64,000 nucleotides of DNA from CBCXVS01 sp965178525 (GCA_965178525.1 CBCXVS010000005.1:5023-69022); one strand, 5' to 3'. Shown: positions 34,544-44,353, numbered from the stretch's first letter. Translations and numbers: made by a program. Notes: a model not told the origin generated them from the letters alone.

Positions 34544-36884
34544 CAGGTACCACCCGGTTGACAACCGCTACGTCGGGACTTCAAGTCTTCCACCGCCATC
34601 AAAACCGCCTCCGGCGTCGCCGGCGCGTTGAGACACGGACTGAGCCCAACGCCCCCCACGTGCGCGATGGCGTCCTTGATCGCCTGCAAGACCGATATCG
34701 CCAGCATCAGCGGCGGTTCCCCGACAGCTTTTGAGCGATAAATGCCGTCCTCTTGATTGTGCCCGGACGCGAACAACGTGACCCGGACGTCGGCCGGCCA
34801 ATCGCGACACGTTGGAATTTTGTAAGTGGAAGGGGCATGGGTTTGCAGCTCTCCGGCCGCGTTCCACCACAGTTCCTCGCTGGTGAGCCAGCCCACACCT
34901 TGCAAAAAACCGCCCTCGATTTGTCCGCGGTCAATCGCCGGATTAATCGATTTGCCGACATCGTGCAGAATATCGACCCGCAGGACTTGATACTCGCCGG
35001 TCAGGGTATCGACCATGACCTCCGAAACCGCTGCACCGTAGGCAAAGTATAGAAACGGCCGGCCACGGAACGTGCGGCGATCATAGTGAATCTTGGGGGT
35101 GCGGTAAAACCCAGTGGCCGAGAGCGACACACGCGCCAAATAGGCCTGTTGCGCCAGTTCGGCGAAGGATAACGTCTGCTCGCCGAGACGCACCTGATTG
35201 TTCCGAAACACGACCTGATCGCTCGGCACTTGAAAGTGATCGGCGGCAAATGCCGTCAGGCGCGCCTTGACGGTGCGGGCCGCCGCCTGCGCCGCCTGGC
35301 CGTTGAGATCCGTGCCGGACGAAGCCGCTGTCGCGGAGGCATTGGGGACTTTGCTCGTATCCGTCGCGGTCATCTTGATCCGGTCAATATCGATCTGCAA
35401 TTCCTCCGCCACCACTTGCGCCACTTTGGTGAACAGCCCCTGCCCCATCTCAGTGCCGCCGTGGTTCAACTGCACGCTACCATCCGAGTAGACCTGCAAC
35501 AACGCCCCCGCTTGATTGAGATGGGTGGCCGTGAAGGCAATGCCAAATTTGACCGGCGTCAAGGCCATGCCCCGTTTCAATACCGGACTCGTGGCGTTAA
35601 ACGCCTGCACGGCCTGACGCCGGGCGCGGTAGTCCGCGCTCCGCTCCAGTTCCGCCACGAGGTCCGCCATGATATTGTCTTCAACACGCATATGGTACGG
35701 GGTGACATCGCGCTCGCCCAGGCCATAGAAATTGGCCTGGCGCACATCGAGGGCGTCCAGGCCCAAATAGCGGGCGATCTCGTCCACCACGGTCTCGACA
35801 CCAGCATACCCTGCGGTCCGCCGAAGCCGCGAAAGGCGGTATTGGAGACCGTATGGGTTTTACAACGGTGGGAGGTGATCGTCACATGGGGCAAATAATA
35901 GCCATTGTCGCAATGGAACATCGCCCGGTCGTTCACCGGACCGGACAGATCAGCCGACATGCCGCAGCGCGAGGCCAGCTCCAGGGCAATCCCCTGCATA
36001 CGCCCCTTGTCATCGAAACCCACATCGTACGTGGCGACAAAATCGTGCCGTTTCCCGGTCATGATCATATCTTCGTCCCGATCCAAGCGCAGTTTGACCG
36101 GACGCCCGGTTTTGGCTGCCAGCACGGCCGCGATACACGCAAACAACGCCGGCTGCGACTCCTTGCCGCCAAAGCCGCCCCCCATGCGTCGGCACACGAC
36201 CGTCACGTCATGGGCTGACGTCCCGAGCGCTTGGGCCACCTTGTGTTGCACCTCACCGGGGTATTGCGTGGAGCTGTACACCAGCATGGCCTCATCCTCT
36301 TGCGGCATGGCCAGGGCAATCTGCCCTTCGAGGTAAAACTGGTCTTGCCCGCCAATACGCAGCGTGCCGTGCAGGCGATGCGGCGCCTTGGCCAGGGCGT
36401 CGGCAGCGTCGCCACGCGCCAGCCTCTCGGTTGGCAGCACGAATGAGGCGTGGGTCAGAGCCGCTTCAGGGGTCAAGATCGGCGGCAGTGCCTCGTAGTC
36501 GATGACTGCCAGGCGGACCGCACGGCGCGCTTGCGCGATGGTGTGAGCGGCAACGGCAAAAATCGCTTGCCTCACATATTGCACCAAGGCGTCGGCAAAG
36601 ATGGGATCATCAGCGACAATGGCCCCGTAGTCATTGGTTCCGGGGATATCGCTGGCGGTGACCACAGCGGCCACACCCGGAGCGTGGCGCACGGGCGCCA
36701 GGTCGAGCGCGGTCAGACGCGCATGGGCCTGGGGGCTCGTGCCGATGGCAGCATGCAGCAGTCCCTGTGGTTCGGGGAGATCATCCGTGTAAAGCGCTTC
36801 ACCCGTCACGTGCAAGTATGCACTGTCGTGCACGAACGAGCTGCCGACAGCGCCCCGGATACCATCTTTCGACATACGATTCAC
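34543..36884 (-). pseudogene. xdhB: Xanthine dehydrogenase molybdenum-binding subunit, one frameshift
   Basis: It starts at GTG 36884, overlapping the previous gene's TGA (GTGA). The first frame covers VTGEALYTDDLPEPQG, MGGGFGGKESQ and AFRGFGGPQGML, then goes out of frame near 35797-35803. The remainder continues in a second frame with TVVDEIARYLGLDALDVRQ and NHGGTEMGQGLFTKVAQVVAEEL, and the catalytic-Glu segment KAVGEPPLMLAIS. Together they give a normal-length (~780 residue) molybdopterin subunit. One missing base in GGTGTCG (from GTGGTC) restores MLVVETVVDE. The enzyme would oxidise hypoxanthine and xanthine to urate. With the small subunit also broken, the complex is almost surely inactive. 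Confidence 0.88.
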
Positions 36885-38394
36885 ACTCTTTCACGCGGTT
36901 CTGTATCTTCGTCCATGAGGCGTATCGTGCCGCCCTGCCCAGCCGTCTCCAGCCAAAAGCGCCACAACAGATTTTTCGCCACCAAGCGGCGGTACGCGGC
37001 ACTGGCGCGCATATCAGTAATGGGCGTGTAATCCTGATCGAGCCTGGGTATCGCGGCGCTCACCGACGCCTCCGTCCATGGCTGCCCCATGAGCGCCTGC
37101 TCACACCCTAAAGCGCGCTGTGGCATTGCCGCCATGCCACCATAGCAGATACGGATGTCGCACACCACATCATCTTCTAATGTCAAGCAATAGGCGCCGC
37201 AGACGGCGGAAATGTCCTGGTCATACCGTTTGGCAACCTTGTAGACGCGGACGTGCCGATCCGGCGCATGGATGGGGATACGCAACCGCTCGATCCATTC
37301 GCCCGGCGCCAGCGCCGTGCGCCGGTAGGCGAGCGAGATAGAAGGCATCGAGCACGAGCTCGCGGCGTTGCGCCCCTTGCCGCAATATCAAGGTGGTACC
37401 CAGGACCATGAGCGCGGGTATCGCATCGCCGATCGGCGACCCGTTGGCCACGTTGCCCGCCAGCGTCGCCACATTCCGAATCGGCGGCGAGGCAAAGCGT
37501 CGCAACATCTCTTCCAACGCCGGATAGTGCTACGTGAGCAAGTCGTGGACATCCGTGAGGGTAACGGCGGCCCCCACGTCGATGTAGCCATCCGTGACCT
37601 GCAGGCGGGTGAGTTCCTCCATCCACCTGGCCAAGGGAAATGACCACCTCCAGCTCTTGGTGCTGTTTGCTCACCCAAAGCCCGACGTCCGTCCCGCCCG
37701 CAAGAAGACAGGCGTTGGGATAACGCTGCATCAAGGTCGCGACATCGGCCAGCGTGGTGGGCGCAAAATAGCGGCGTTCGGCGCCGATCGCAAGCATGGC
37801 ATGGCGTTGCATGCCGCGCAACTGCTCGACCATGGCGTCATCTTCGTTCGGCTTGTCCTGGGCGCGTGCGCTGCCGTCGCGATACATGCGCTGCGCGGCG
37901 TCAATAATGGGACGATAGCCGGTGCAGCGGCAGAGGTTGCCGGCCAAGACATCATCGATGAGTTGGCGCGACGGCTGCGCCTCGGATTTGTACAGCGCAA
38001 ACAGCGACATGACAAAGCCAGGGGTGCAGAACCCACACTGCGAGGCGTGACACGCGACCATGGCGCGTTGCACCGGATGCAAGCTCCCATCCGGCGCCCG
38101 CAAGCTTTCGACCGTGATCAAAGCTTTACCGTCCAGTATGGGCACAAACTGCATGCAGGCATTGATCGCACGAAAGTGCAAACGGTTGTCTCGCAGCTCC
38201 CCCAAAACCACCGTGCAGGCGCCACAGTCCCCTTCGGCGCGGCCTTCCTTCGCGCCGGTTCGCCGCAACTGCTGGCGCAGATAATTTAGAATGGTCAGGG
38301 TCGGATCGACATCCCGCAGTTCGATCACCTCGCCATCCAGGAGAAACCGGATGGTATCACGCTGCGACGGGGAGTTCTGTGCTGGTGCAGCCAT
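36881..38394 (-). pseudogene. xdhA: Xanthine dehydrogenase Fe-S/FAD subunit, multiply disrupted
   Basis: It starts at ATG 38394 (AGGTGATC before it). The Fe-S half is readable (AEGDCGACTVVLGE, CGFCTPGFVMS, NLCRCTGYRP), but the first ligand of the N-terminal cluster, normally EGC, is EGR (residue 52). The FAD half (LLAGGTDVGLWVSK, RNVATLAGNVANGSPIGDAIPAL) is broken three times. A TGGA tandem duplication at 37618-37625 shifts the frame. An in-frame TAG stands at 37530-37532. A CTCG tandem duplication near 37331-37338 shifts it again before AYRRTALAPGEW. Deleting one copy of each duplication restores the family sequence. This is clear evidence of a decayed gene rather than homopolymer sequencing error. 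Confidence 0.9.
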
Positions 38395-38401
38395 GATCAC
38401 C

Positions 38402-38605
38402 TCAACTGCCTCGATAGGTTGTATAACTCCACGGCGAGACCAGGAGTGGCACGTGATCATGCGCGTCCTCGGCCGCCATGCCAAAGCGCACCGTGACCAC
38501 ATCCAGAAACGGCGGGTCGGGCAGCAGGATGCCGGATTGCGCATCGTATTCGCCAATATAAAAGATCTGCCGTATCCGCAGACCAAGTAAAGCATATCGT
38601 TGGCG
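38402..38605 (-). pseudogene. hiuH: C-terminal remnant of 5-hydroxyisourate hydrolase
   Basis: In a minus-strand frame ending at the TGA 38404-38402, the sequence reads YIGEYDAQSGILLPDPPFLD, then VTVRFG and HVPLLVSPWSYTTYRGS. The terminal YRGS and the H.PLL.SP motif are the signature of transthyretin-like 5-hydroxyisourate hydrolases, which act after urate oxidase in purine breakdown. Upstream of about 38605 the frame is closed by stops and no N-terminal half is recognisable. It lies 8 bases before the xanthine dehydrogenase small subunit, completing a purine-degradation operon in decay. Confidence 0.8.
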
Positions 38606-38675
38606 TCATCTTCAAGCCAAACGCGTTTCCGAGGCCTCATCGCTTGCAGAGTAGAGCCCTGCGCGGCTCCGCCTA

Positions 38676-38704
38676 TTGACGCGATCTTGATCTTTTCTCA
38701 TACT
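38676..38704 (+). promoter_or_regulatory. Putative sigma70-type promoter of the Uma2 gene
   Basis: TTGACG (38676-38681) and CATACT (38699-38704) are separated by 17 bases, about 50 bases upstream of ATG 38755. It is a good -35 and a moderate -10. Confidence 0.45.
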
Positions 38705-38754
38705 GTGATGTGCATGACAGACGTTGGACATCCGGCAAAGGAAGGTGCCAAAAC

Positions 38755-39312
38755 ATGGTAGAGATCGCCAGTCCCAGTCCGCTTATCTCAGAAGATGATG
38801 AGTCCCTTTACGAAGTGGTGGACGGCCAGGTGGTGGAGCAGGATGCAATGGGTGCTTACGAAATACGGCTGGCCTCATTATTGCTGGCGCATCTTGAGAC
38901 CTTTGTCAGAGCGCACCAATTGGGCCGGGCGGCACAAGAGATGCTTTTCGATTTAGCCCCTGCCATGAACCGGAAACGGCGTCCTGACGTGGCCTTCGTG
39001 TCGTTTCAGCGCTGGCTAAAACAGCGGCGCATCCCGCGCACCGAAGCATGGGAGGTCATTCCCAACCTCGCTGTCGAGGTGGTCAGCCCTACCAATCGTG
39101 TTGATGACATGTTGGATAAAGTCGTTGAGTACTTTCAGGCAGGCGTCGAGCAAGTTTGGGTGATTTTTCCATCTCATGAACACGTGTATGTCTATGCCTC
39201 ACCGACGCAAGTCAATATCTTGACCCGATCCGACACGCTGCACGGCGGCGCCATTTTACCACACTTTCAGTTACCATTGACGGAGCTGTTTGACGATACA
39301 GGGGATGGTTAA
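38755..39312 (+). CDS. Uma2 family (DUF820) PD-(D/E)XK endonuclease-like protein
   Basis: A 185-residue protein from ATG 38755 after GGAAGG. The restriction-endonuclease-like core is visible: RRPDVAFVSFQRW (Asp), LAVEVVSPTNRVDDMLDKVVEYFQAGVEQVWVI (Glu, and Lys of the DK pair). Uma2 proteins are abundant in cyanobacteria and some other environmental bacteria; their job is unknown, with nuclease activity presumed from the fold. A second, divergent family member lies at 51494-52120. Confidence 0.85.
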   Translation: MVEIASPSPLISEDDESLYEVVDGQVVEQDAMGAYEIRLASLLLAHLETFVRAHQLGRAAQEMLFDLAPAMNRKRRPDVAFVSFQRWLKQRRIPRTEAWEVIPNLAVEVVSPTNRVDDMLDKVVEYFQAGVEQVWVIFPSHEHVYVYASPTQVNILTRSDTLHGGAILPHFQLPLTELFDDTGDG

Positions 39313-39365
39313 AGACTCGTCACGTACCGGGATCAAGAACAGTCGCACGTTGGCCAGTCCCCGTA

Positions 39366-39701
39366 TTAGGCATTGTCATTACGATGGGCCACTCCTTTTG
39401 CCATCTTGAATGACACGTTCTTGGTGCTCGGATAAATCTGCACGTCTACAAGATCAGCTTCGTCGCCGTTCTCAAACACAACCTTGAGGAAAAGGGTCCC
39501 AATCTTTTCCTCGATCTCATCGAGCAGACTAAACATTTGGTTATTCACAATCTCCTCATATGCCTCAAACTGTCGCTGGAGCATCGCAGGCATGAGGCTC
39601 AGATCAATTCGCCCTGTAAACGTGCTATCCTGTTCGGCAACCTGGGCTGTTGCAACCACATTCCGACTTTGATCAATAAGCGTAACGCGTTGTGAGATCA
39701 T
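39366..39701 (-). CDS. Hypothetical protein, 111 residues
   Basis: It begins MISQRVTLIDQSRNVVATAQV and contains a helical middle (LQRQFEAYEEIVNNQMFSLLDEIEEKIG) and an acidic C-terminal sheet-like part. I recognise no family. It is convergent with the Uma2 gene and lies beside small TA-like genes, so an accessory role is possible. Confidence 0.55.
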   Translation of the reverse strand: MISQRVTLIDQSRNVVATAQVAEQDSTFTGRIDLSLMPAMLQRQFEAYEEIVNNQMFSLLDEIEEKIGTLFLKVVFENGDEADLVDVQIYPSTKNVSFKMAKGVAHRNDNA

Positions 39702-39775
39702 GATGCGTGTCCTGATGTCTCTGTAAAAACTGCCGACCAGCTCCCTTGACCAACCGACTACTCTTTCTGATCATG

Positions 39776-39973
39776 TTATGCTGCCTCTTTCGATGCAGGG
39801 TGCTTCAAATATGCAAGAATATCTGCGTTGACTCGCTCGATTTCCGCCAGGTAGCTGCTGGCCATCGCTTCGTATGCTTCTGGGGTATACGTCTTCCGCG
39901 CGGCGGCTAAGATACGCTCGAAGCGTAACACATACTCTTGCGCTGCCTGTAGTTCCACATCATTCTGAATCAT
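39776..39973 (-). CDS. Small helical protein, putative antitoxin partner
   Basis: About 65 residues from ATG 39973: IQNDVELQAAQEYVLRFERI, then a helical middle ending SYLAEIERVNADILAYLKH. Small all-helical proteins of this kind occur directly after DUF6932-like genes. Its start lies inside the upstream gene (overlap 39960-39973), so the two are translationally coupled. Function unknown; TA-like pairing is inferred. Confidence 0.6.
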   Translation of the reverse strand: MIQNDVELQAAQEYVLRFERILAAARKTYTPEAYEAMASSYLAEIERVNADILAYLKHPASKEAA

Positions 39974-40187
39974 GCTCCACGACCTCCACAATGCCACGCC
40001 GTTGCAAGTCACGGTGTGTCTGCCAGCCAATGATTAAATCTTCCATCTCATAGATGCGTTCCAGACGTGCGGTGATGATGACGCGTTGCGCTGTGCCGTG
40101 GCCAAAGTGCGCAATGACCTCGGCAAGCGTGGCCCGATATATGCCGATGGGCAAATCACCCAACTCGTTGAAGGCAGGCCACGGCAT
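39960..40187 (-). CDS. DUF6932-like protein with apparent internal deletion
   Basis: A 75-residue protein. The start MPWPAFNELGDLPIGIYRAT, then VIAHFGHGTAQR, resembles the N-terminus of DUF6932/nucleotidyltransferase-like TA proteins, and the end RRGIVEVV resembles their C-terminus. The middle part, which in relatives carries the GSF..K/DvD nucleotidyltransferase residues, is missing, and the join is in frame (RIYE to MEDL). If so it is a non-catalytic remnant kept next to its partner gene. The family comparison is from memory. Confidence 0.5.
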   Translation of the reverse strand: MPWPAFNELGDLPIGIYRATLAEVIAHFGHGTAQRVIITARLERIYEMEDLIIGWQTHRDLQRRGIVEVVEHDSE

Positions 40188-41156
40188 CTCCCATTATCCC
40201 TCAAGTTTCTCTACAAACTTAGCGAAGAGCCTGCAAATATGCAGTCGTGTAACCGAACGTCCCTTCTCAGGCCAGGGTGACAGGAGATAGATTCACGAAC
40301 AACCAAAAGCATGTATGGTCACCCGTCGCCTGGAGCGCAATATTAGGGGAGTTACTGTCGAAATTTGACTCTGCCCCCGATACCGTTTCCGTGTTTTCAC
40401 AAGAGAGGCGTGAATGGGAGCAGCCGACCGCGTGTCGTCTTCACCCGTTGACATTCCTCGGGAGTTAGCGATCCCACCTTTCTTTCCGGACGGGCCAAGG
40501 AAATAGCTTGAGTTAGGCTGGGTCACGAGGCCCCGCCAGAGCGCCAGGGGGGCTTTTCATCGTTTCCACGCTCCTGGAGGATAGCCGTCTGCACGGCCTC
40601 CGTCACGGTCGCGATAAGTTCCGTCACCGATGAGATGCTCAGCGGCAGACGACCACGCCGATGCTGCAGGGCGTGCTCGACAACCGCCGGGCAGGCCTGC
40701 TGTGCCACGCCAGCGAATCGGCGACCGCTTCCAGTAACCACATCAGCGGGATAGCCGCAAAGACGAGTAAAGGCGCTGTCTCGATCAAACGGCAGCCGCG
40801 CGAACGACCACTGCCAATACCGGGCACGAAGCCAAGGCGAGATTCTTCAGCAGGATTGCGCGAAAGATGGTCCGGCTGCACAGCAGAGCCCAAGTCAAAG
40901 GTCACATTTTTTTAAGAGGCTGTCGAAAGCCTGTTGAAGTGCCATCGAGGCATCGCTATAAACTATCCGCTCTGATCAGCCAGGCATGATCACGCTACGA
41001 ATATTTCCGTAGGCTACCATCATGGCTATTAAAGTGATTCCGCGACTCTAGGTTGACGCTTGAGAGGTAGATGGCATATTATAGCGAGGGCGAGCGAAGG
41101 AACGCTTAGCCACGGGCGTAAGTAAAATCAAGTTGCATAAGCCGAGGAGAACTGCG
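40188..41156. other. Gene-poor stretch with degraded coding remnants
   Basis: Nearly 1 kb without a gene I can name. Between about 40523 and 40905 the minus strand shows protein-like runs in two frames (RLIETAPLLVFAAIPLMWLLE; LPLSISSVTELIATVTEAVQ) that look like one broken gene, perhaps part of a transposase, but I cannot identify it. The rest, including the sequence before 41144, shows nothing clear. Confidence 0.3.
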
Positions 41157-41462
41157 ATGCCGTTGATCACGATGGTTAGTATAGCAACGGGAACCACGCA
41201 TACATTGCGAGCCTATATAGCCAGCGGTGATAAGAAAACGGAGGAATTCATAATACCCAGCAATGGAGTAATGGACGTTGAAGTAGAATTTCAAGGACCA
41301 TACGAAGTAGTGGTACAGTGGCTTGACGTCGACGGGGGCTTTGAAAGTTTAAGTCCGCAACTCCAAGATGGTGAAGGTTCCCACATAGCACCTATACAAA
41401 CCATTATCAATTTACGAACAGAAGTCAGGCGAGCCGAGCCCCTAAGTCCGGGTGTGGCCTAA
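41157..41462 (+). CDS. Hypothetical protein, 101 residues
   Basis: ATG 41157 has a strong RBS (GAGGAG at 41144-41149). The sequence is beta-rich: PLITMVSIATGTTHTLRAYI, VMDVEVEFQGPYEVVVQWLD, then a polar tail. I do not recognise a family. The good RBS and soluble-protein composition argue for a real gene. It is convergent with the reverse transcriptase remnant. Confidence 0.55.
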   Translation: MPLITMVSIATGTTHTLRAYIASGDKKTEEFIIPSNGVMDVEVEFQGPYEVVVQWLDVDGGFESLSPQLQDGEGSHIAPIQTIINLRTEVRRAEPLSPGVA

Positions 41463-41474
41463 TCAGGGAAATAG

Positions 41475-42198
41475 TCACAACCCAACGTCGCCCCCTAGAG
41501 ATCGCGAAAAGGAGGCCACGAAGTCGGCTGAGCATGTTGGAAAGTGCGCCTCTGGAGGCGGCGTTGCACACCGAAGTGAATCCTGTATACCGACCGATAT
41601 GGGTAAGCCTGCACGAGCCCACTGCCACCAGCGGCGCACATACACATCGAGCCGCGACGAAGATCTGACTGGCTCTTGCTCATAAAGCCGACGCGCACGG
41701 GCCACAAATCGGGCCAGTGTGTGGGCCGCCATACGGAGACGGCCAAAGCAAAAATGATACCCCAAAAAATCAAAGCCTTTGGCCATGCGCCCAATAAATG
41801 TTTTATCAGGATGTTTATGTAGACGGAGCGCACGCAATAGTTGATTGACGACGATAACCGCTTGGTGCCGTTTCCAGCGGCTCGGGGTCAACACGACGAT
41901 ATCGTCCATAAAACGGACAAAGAAACAACCGTGCGCCGCAAGCACATCATCGAGTTCCTTGAGGAAGAACGCGCCGATCATCGGGCTCAACGGACTACCC
42001 AAGGCGATGCCCTGTCGGTACGCTCAAAACCGCCCGCCCCATGGCGCGCAACGCCAGCGCTTTCATGACGACGGCATCTCGATCGAGCCAAAGATCAACT
42101 GCTTCGGGGTGGCCGTCTTGAAAGAGCATGACCCGGTCCACCACCCCGACCTCGTAGGTGCCGGCCAGGAGTTTCTCCTGTATCCGCGCCTTGTATAG
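41475..42198 (-). pseudogene. Reverse transcriptase with internal deletion
   Basis: The C-terminal part is clear: YRQGIALGSPLSPMIGAFFL, the catalytic FVRFMDDIVVL (YxDD variant FMDD), KHPDKTFIGRMAKGFDFLGYHF, and a basic tail. Upstream a different frame encodes KARIQEKLLAGTYEV and DLWLDRDAVVMKALAL, which belong to the N-terminal region of the same solitary RT family. The central palm with the first catalytic Asp is missing between ALALRAMG and YRQGIA, and the frames do not agree. It therefore seems dead. No group II intron RNA domains, retron msr/msd or DGR template repeats were recognised nearby. Confidence 0.75.
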
Positions 42199-42216
42199 GG
42201 AATAGGACAGCTACAC

Positions 42217-42459
42217 ATGAATTGGCGACCCTACATTCACTCAGCTCCGGACATTCTGCTCGGAAAACCTGTCGTCAAAGGCACCCGCTTAGCCGTCGAC
42301 TTCCTCCCGCGGTTGTTTGCGGCAGGTTGGACCGAGCAACAAGTTTTGGACAATTATCCTACGCTGACGGCTGAAGCACTCCGGGCTGTCTTTGCTTTTG
42401 CAGCGGAGTGCATGCGTGAGGAAGCCTTGTACGTCCTCTCCAGCGAAGCCAAAGGCTAA
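42217..42459 (+). CDS. DUF433 family antitoxin
   Basis: An 80-residue protein with the DUF433 signature: HSAPDILLGKPVVKGTRLAV, LFAAGWTEQQVLDNYPTLT and a short helical end. These small winged-HTH-like proteins pair with DUF5615 PIN-like toxins. Its stop overlaps the next start (TAATG), indicating coupled translation. Confidence 0.9.
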   Translation: MNWRPYIHSAPDILLGKPVVKGTRLAVDFLPRLFAAGWTEQQVLDNYPTLTAEALRAVFAFAAECMREEALYVLSSEAKG

Positions 42460-42821
42460 TGCGTTTGTTGGCGAACGAGAATTTTCCCCTGGGGAGTGTG
42501 CAGCTGCTCCGAGCGGCTGGCCACGACATCACTGCCATCATCGAGGATACACCCGGGGCCACAGATACGGAGATCTTGGCACAGGCTGTCCGTGAGGCCC
42601 GGGTCGTTCTGACGTTCGACCGGGACTATGGGGAGCTGATTTATCGACGCAGATTGCCGAGCCCCAGCGGCATCATTTATCTCCGTTTCGATCCGATCAC
42701 GCCCCAAGAGCCAGGGGAACATCTCCTCGCCTTACTCCTGGCGGCAGAGATCACGCTGGAGGGCAAGTTTACGGTTGTGGAGCGTGCCCGGTTGCGTCAA
42801 CGACCGCTGCCATCAGGATGA
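42459..42821 (+). CDS. DUF5615 PIN-like toxin
   Basis: A 120-residue PIN-like protein: LLANENFP at the N-terminus, then DTEILAQAVREARVVLTFDRDYGELIY with conserved acidic residues expected to bind a metal, and GIIYLRFDP. It is the second gene of a complete DUF433-DUF5615 module. Nuclease activity is the family expectation. The pair looks intact, unlike many neighbours. Confidence 0.88.
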   Translation: MRLLANENFPLGSVQLLRAAGHDITAIIEDTPGATDTEILAQAVREARVVLTFDRDYGELIYRRRLPSPSGIIYLRFDPITPQEPGEHLLALLLAAEITLEGKFTVVERARLRQRPLPSG

Positions 42822-42854
42822 TACAAGGTGTCTAATCAGAGGGGAAAAACGCAT

Positions 42855-43826
42855 TTATGCTAACCCCTTCAGAAAGCCAAGAAGCGCCGCATTGACCTCC
42901 TCCGGAGCCTCCTGTTGCACCCAGTGGCCGGCGCCCTCAATGAGGGTTGCCACACGCAGGTCCGTGCAATTGCCCCGCAGGTCAGCGTAGAGATCCATGC
43001 CGGGAACGAAATGGCGCACCACGTCTTTGCTCCCCGCAATAAAGCCGCTCGGCTGCTGCACGGGCGTCACACCCATATCCGGGAGGTTGGCAAAATCGCG
43101 TTCCTGGTTACGGTAGCGGTTGAGTGGGCCACGGAAGCCACTGGCCTCGAAATTGGCTACGTAATAGTCGAGATCGTCCGCAGTCAACCACGACGGAAAG
43201 GGGTCCGGGTCGATGAAGGCGCCGAGCAGCGTCGAGGTTTCAGGACGCTGCAGCCAGCTCTCCAGGGACGGCGCATCGCCTGAAATCGTGTAGTAAATTT
43301 TTCGCAACGCCACCCGGACGTCCGCTTCGAGCTCTTGTTCGGCCACGCCTTCTTCCTGGAAGTACACCTGGTAGAAAAACTTGTCTTTGTAGAGCTGACG
43401 CCAGAGTTCGATGGGCGGGACAGGCGCACGTTTGCGGTAGGGAACGCTGAGACCGACCACCGCTGCGACGCGGTCGGGATGCAGGGCGGCGGTGGTCCAG
43501 CAAATGGGAGCGCCCCAATCGTGGCCGATCAAGATCGCCTGGTCCTCCCCCATGGCATCCATGAGACCGAGCACGTCCGCCATCATGGTGGCCATGTCAT
43601 AGGCTTCTACGGGGTAGGGCTTCTCACTGCCGCCGTATCCCCGCACATCGGGGACCAAGACCCGGTAACCGGCCTCGGCGATTGGCCTGATTTGATGGCG
43701 CCAGGAGTACCAGAGCTCCGGCCATCCGTGCACCATGATGACCAGCGGGCCACTCCCCTCCACCGCAGCCCGAATGGAAATGCCGTTGGTCTGAAATTCT
43801 GCCAGGGTAAATTGGGTGTACATCAT
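42855..43826 (-). CDS. Epoxide hydrolase-like alpha/beta hydrolase
   Basis: A 323-residue protein of usual length for soluble epoxide hydrolases. HGWPE forms the oxyanion region, GHDWGAP holds the nucleophile Asp, and GAGHWVQQEAPEEVN holds the catalytic His. Lid tyrosines are plausible around FFYQVYFQ and NRYRN. It opens epoxides to diols through an ester intermediate. Substrate unknown. It stands alone between convergent and divergent neighbours. Confidence 0.92.
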   Translation of the reverse strand: MMYTQFTLAEFQTNGISIRAAVEGSGPLVIMVHGWPELWYSWRHQIRPIAEAGYRVLVPDVRGYGGSEKPYPVEAYDMATMMADVLGLMDAMGEDQAILIGHDWGAPICWTTAALHPDRVAAVVGLSVPYRKRAPVPPIELWRQLYKDKFFYQVYFQEEGVAEQELEADVRVALRKIYYTISGDAPSLESWLQRPETSTLLGAFIDPDPFPSWLTADDLDYYVANFEASGFRGPLNRYRNQERDFANLPDMGVTPVQQPSGFIAGSKDVVRHFVPGMDLYADLRGNCTDLRVATLIEGAGHWVQQEAPEEVNAALLGFLKGLA

Positions 43827-44007
43827 GTCTCTCCTAATCCGACAAACTACGGGTTTGCATCACGATGCGGCAATGGATGACCGATTGACTCGCAACGAAA
43901 TTTGACGCCAAAGCCGTTTCAACGAGGTGCTGATGACAGAGAAGAGAGGGACAAGAGAGTCCGACAGCGGGATGCGCCCACCGGTGCCGCCTGCCCTGCG
44001 AAAGGAG

Positions 44008-44265
44008 CTAGGTAAAGAGGAGCTTGCCGAGGATGCCGAGGTTGACGATCAGCAAGGTGGTGACCATCCATTTGATATGGGTCATCTGACCCCGCAGGGC
44101 TTCGATCGCAGTCTTGGTATCACCGCGTAGGCCTTCGATGTCGGCTTTGGTGGCAAAATGCTCCGTTGAGGCTTCCGTCATCGCTTCCACCAGGACTTGC
44201 GCCTCGGTTTCTTCGGATCCGCCTTCGAGCAAGCGCATTTTGAATTTCAAGGTATCGATCAGCAT
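44008..44265 (-). CDS. Small coiled-coil membrane protein (DUF1640-like)
   Basis: An 85-residue protein from ATG 44265 after AAGGACGG. A helical segment (EHFATKADIEGLRGDTKTAIEAL) precedes one C-terminal membrane helix (WMVTTLLIVNLGILGKLLF). This ATKADIE...LR plus C-terminal anchor layout is that of CCDC90/DUF1640-like bacterial proteins. Function unknown. Confidence 0.7.
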   Translation of the reverse strand: MLIDTLKFKMRLLEGGSEETEAQVLVEAMTEASTEHFATKADIEGLRGDTKTAIEALRGQMTHIKWMVTTLLIVNLGILGKLLFT

Positions 44266-44353
44266 CACACCGTCCTTTCTGATGTGGGGCCATTTTAGCA
44301 TAACTGACAGCGACATGCATGACATCGGTGCGATCCGAGTTGCGTGCTTCCCC

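Noticed and set aside
38395..38640. N-terminal extension of the xanthine dehydrogenase small subunit
   Set aside because: The extension has no similarity, the ATG at 38394 has an RBS, and the DNA encodes the HIUase tail in another frame.
41475..42198. Diversity-generating retroelement or retron
   Set aside because: No template/variable repeat pair, target gene or structured msr/msd-like region was recognised, and the RT lacks its central palm.
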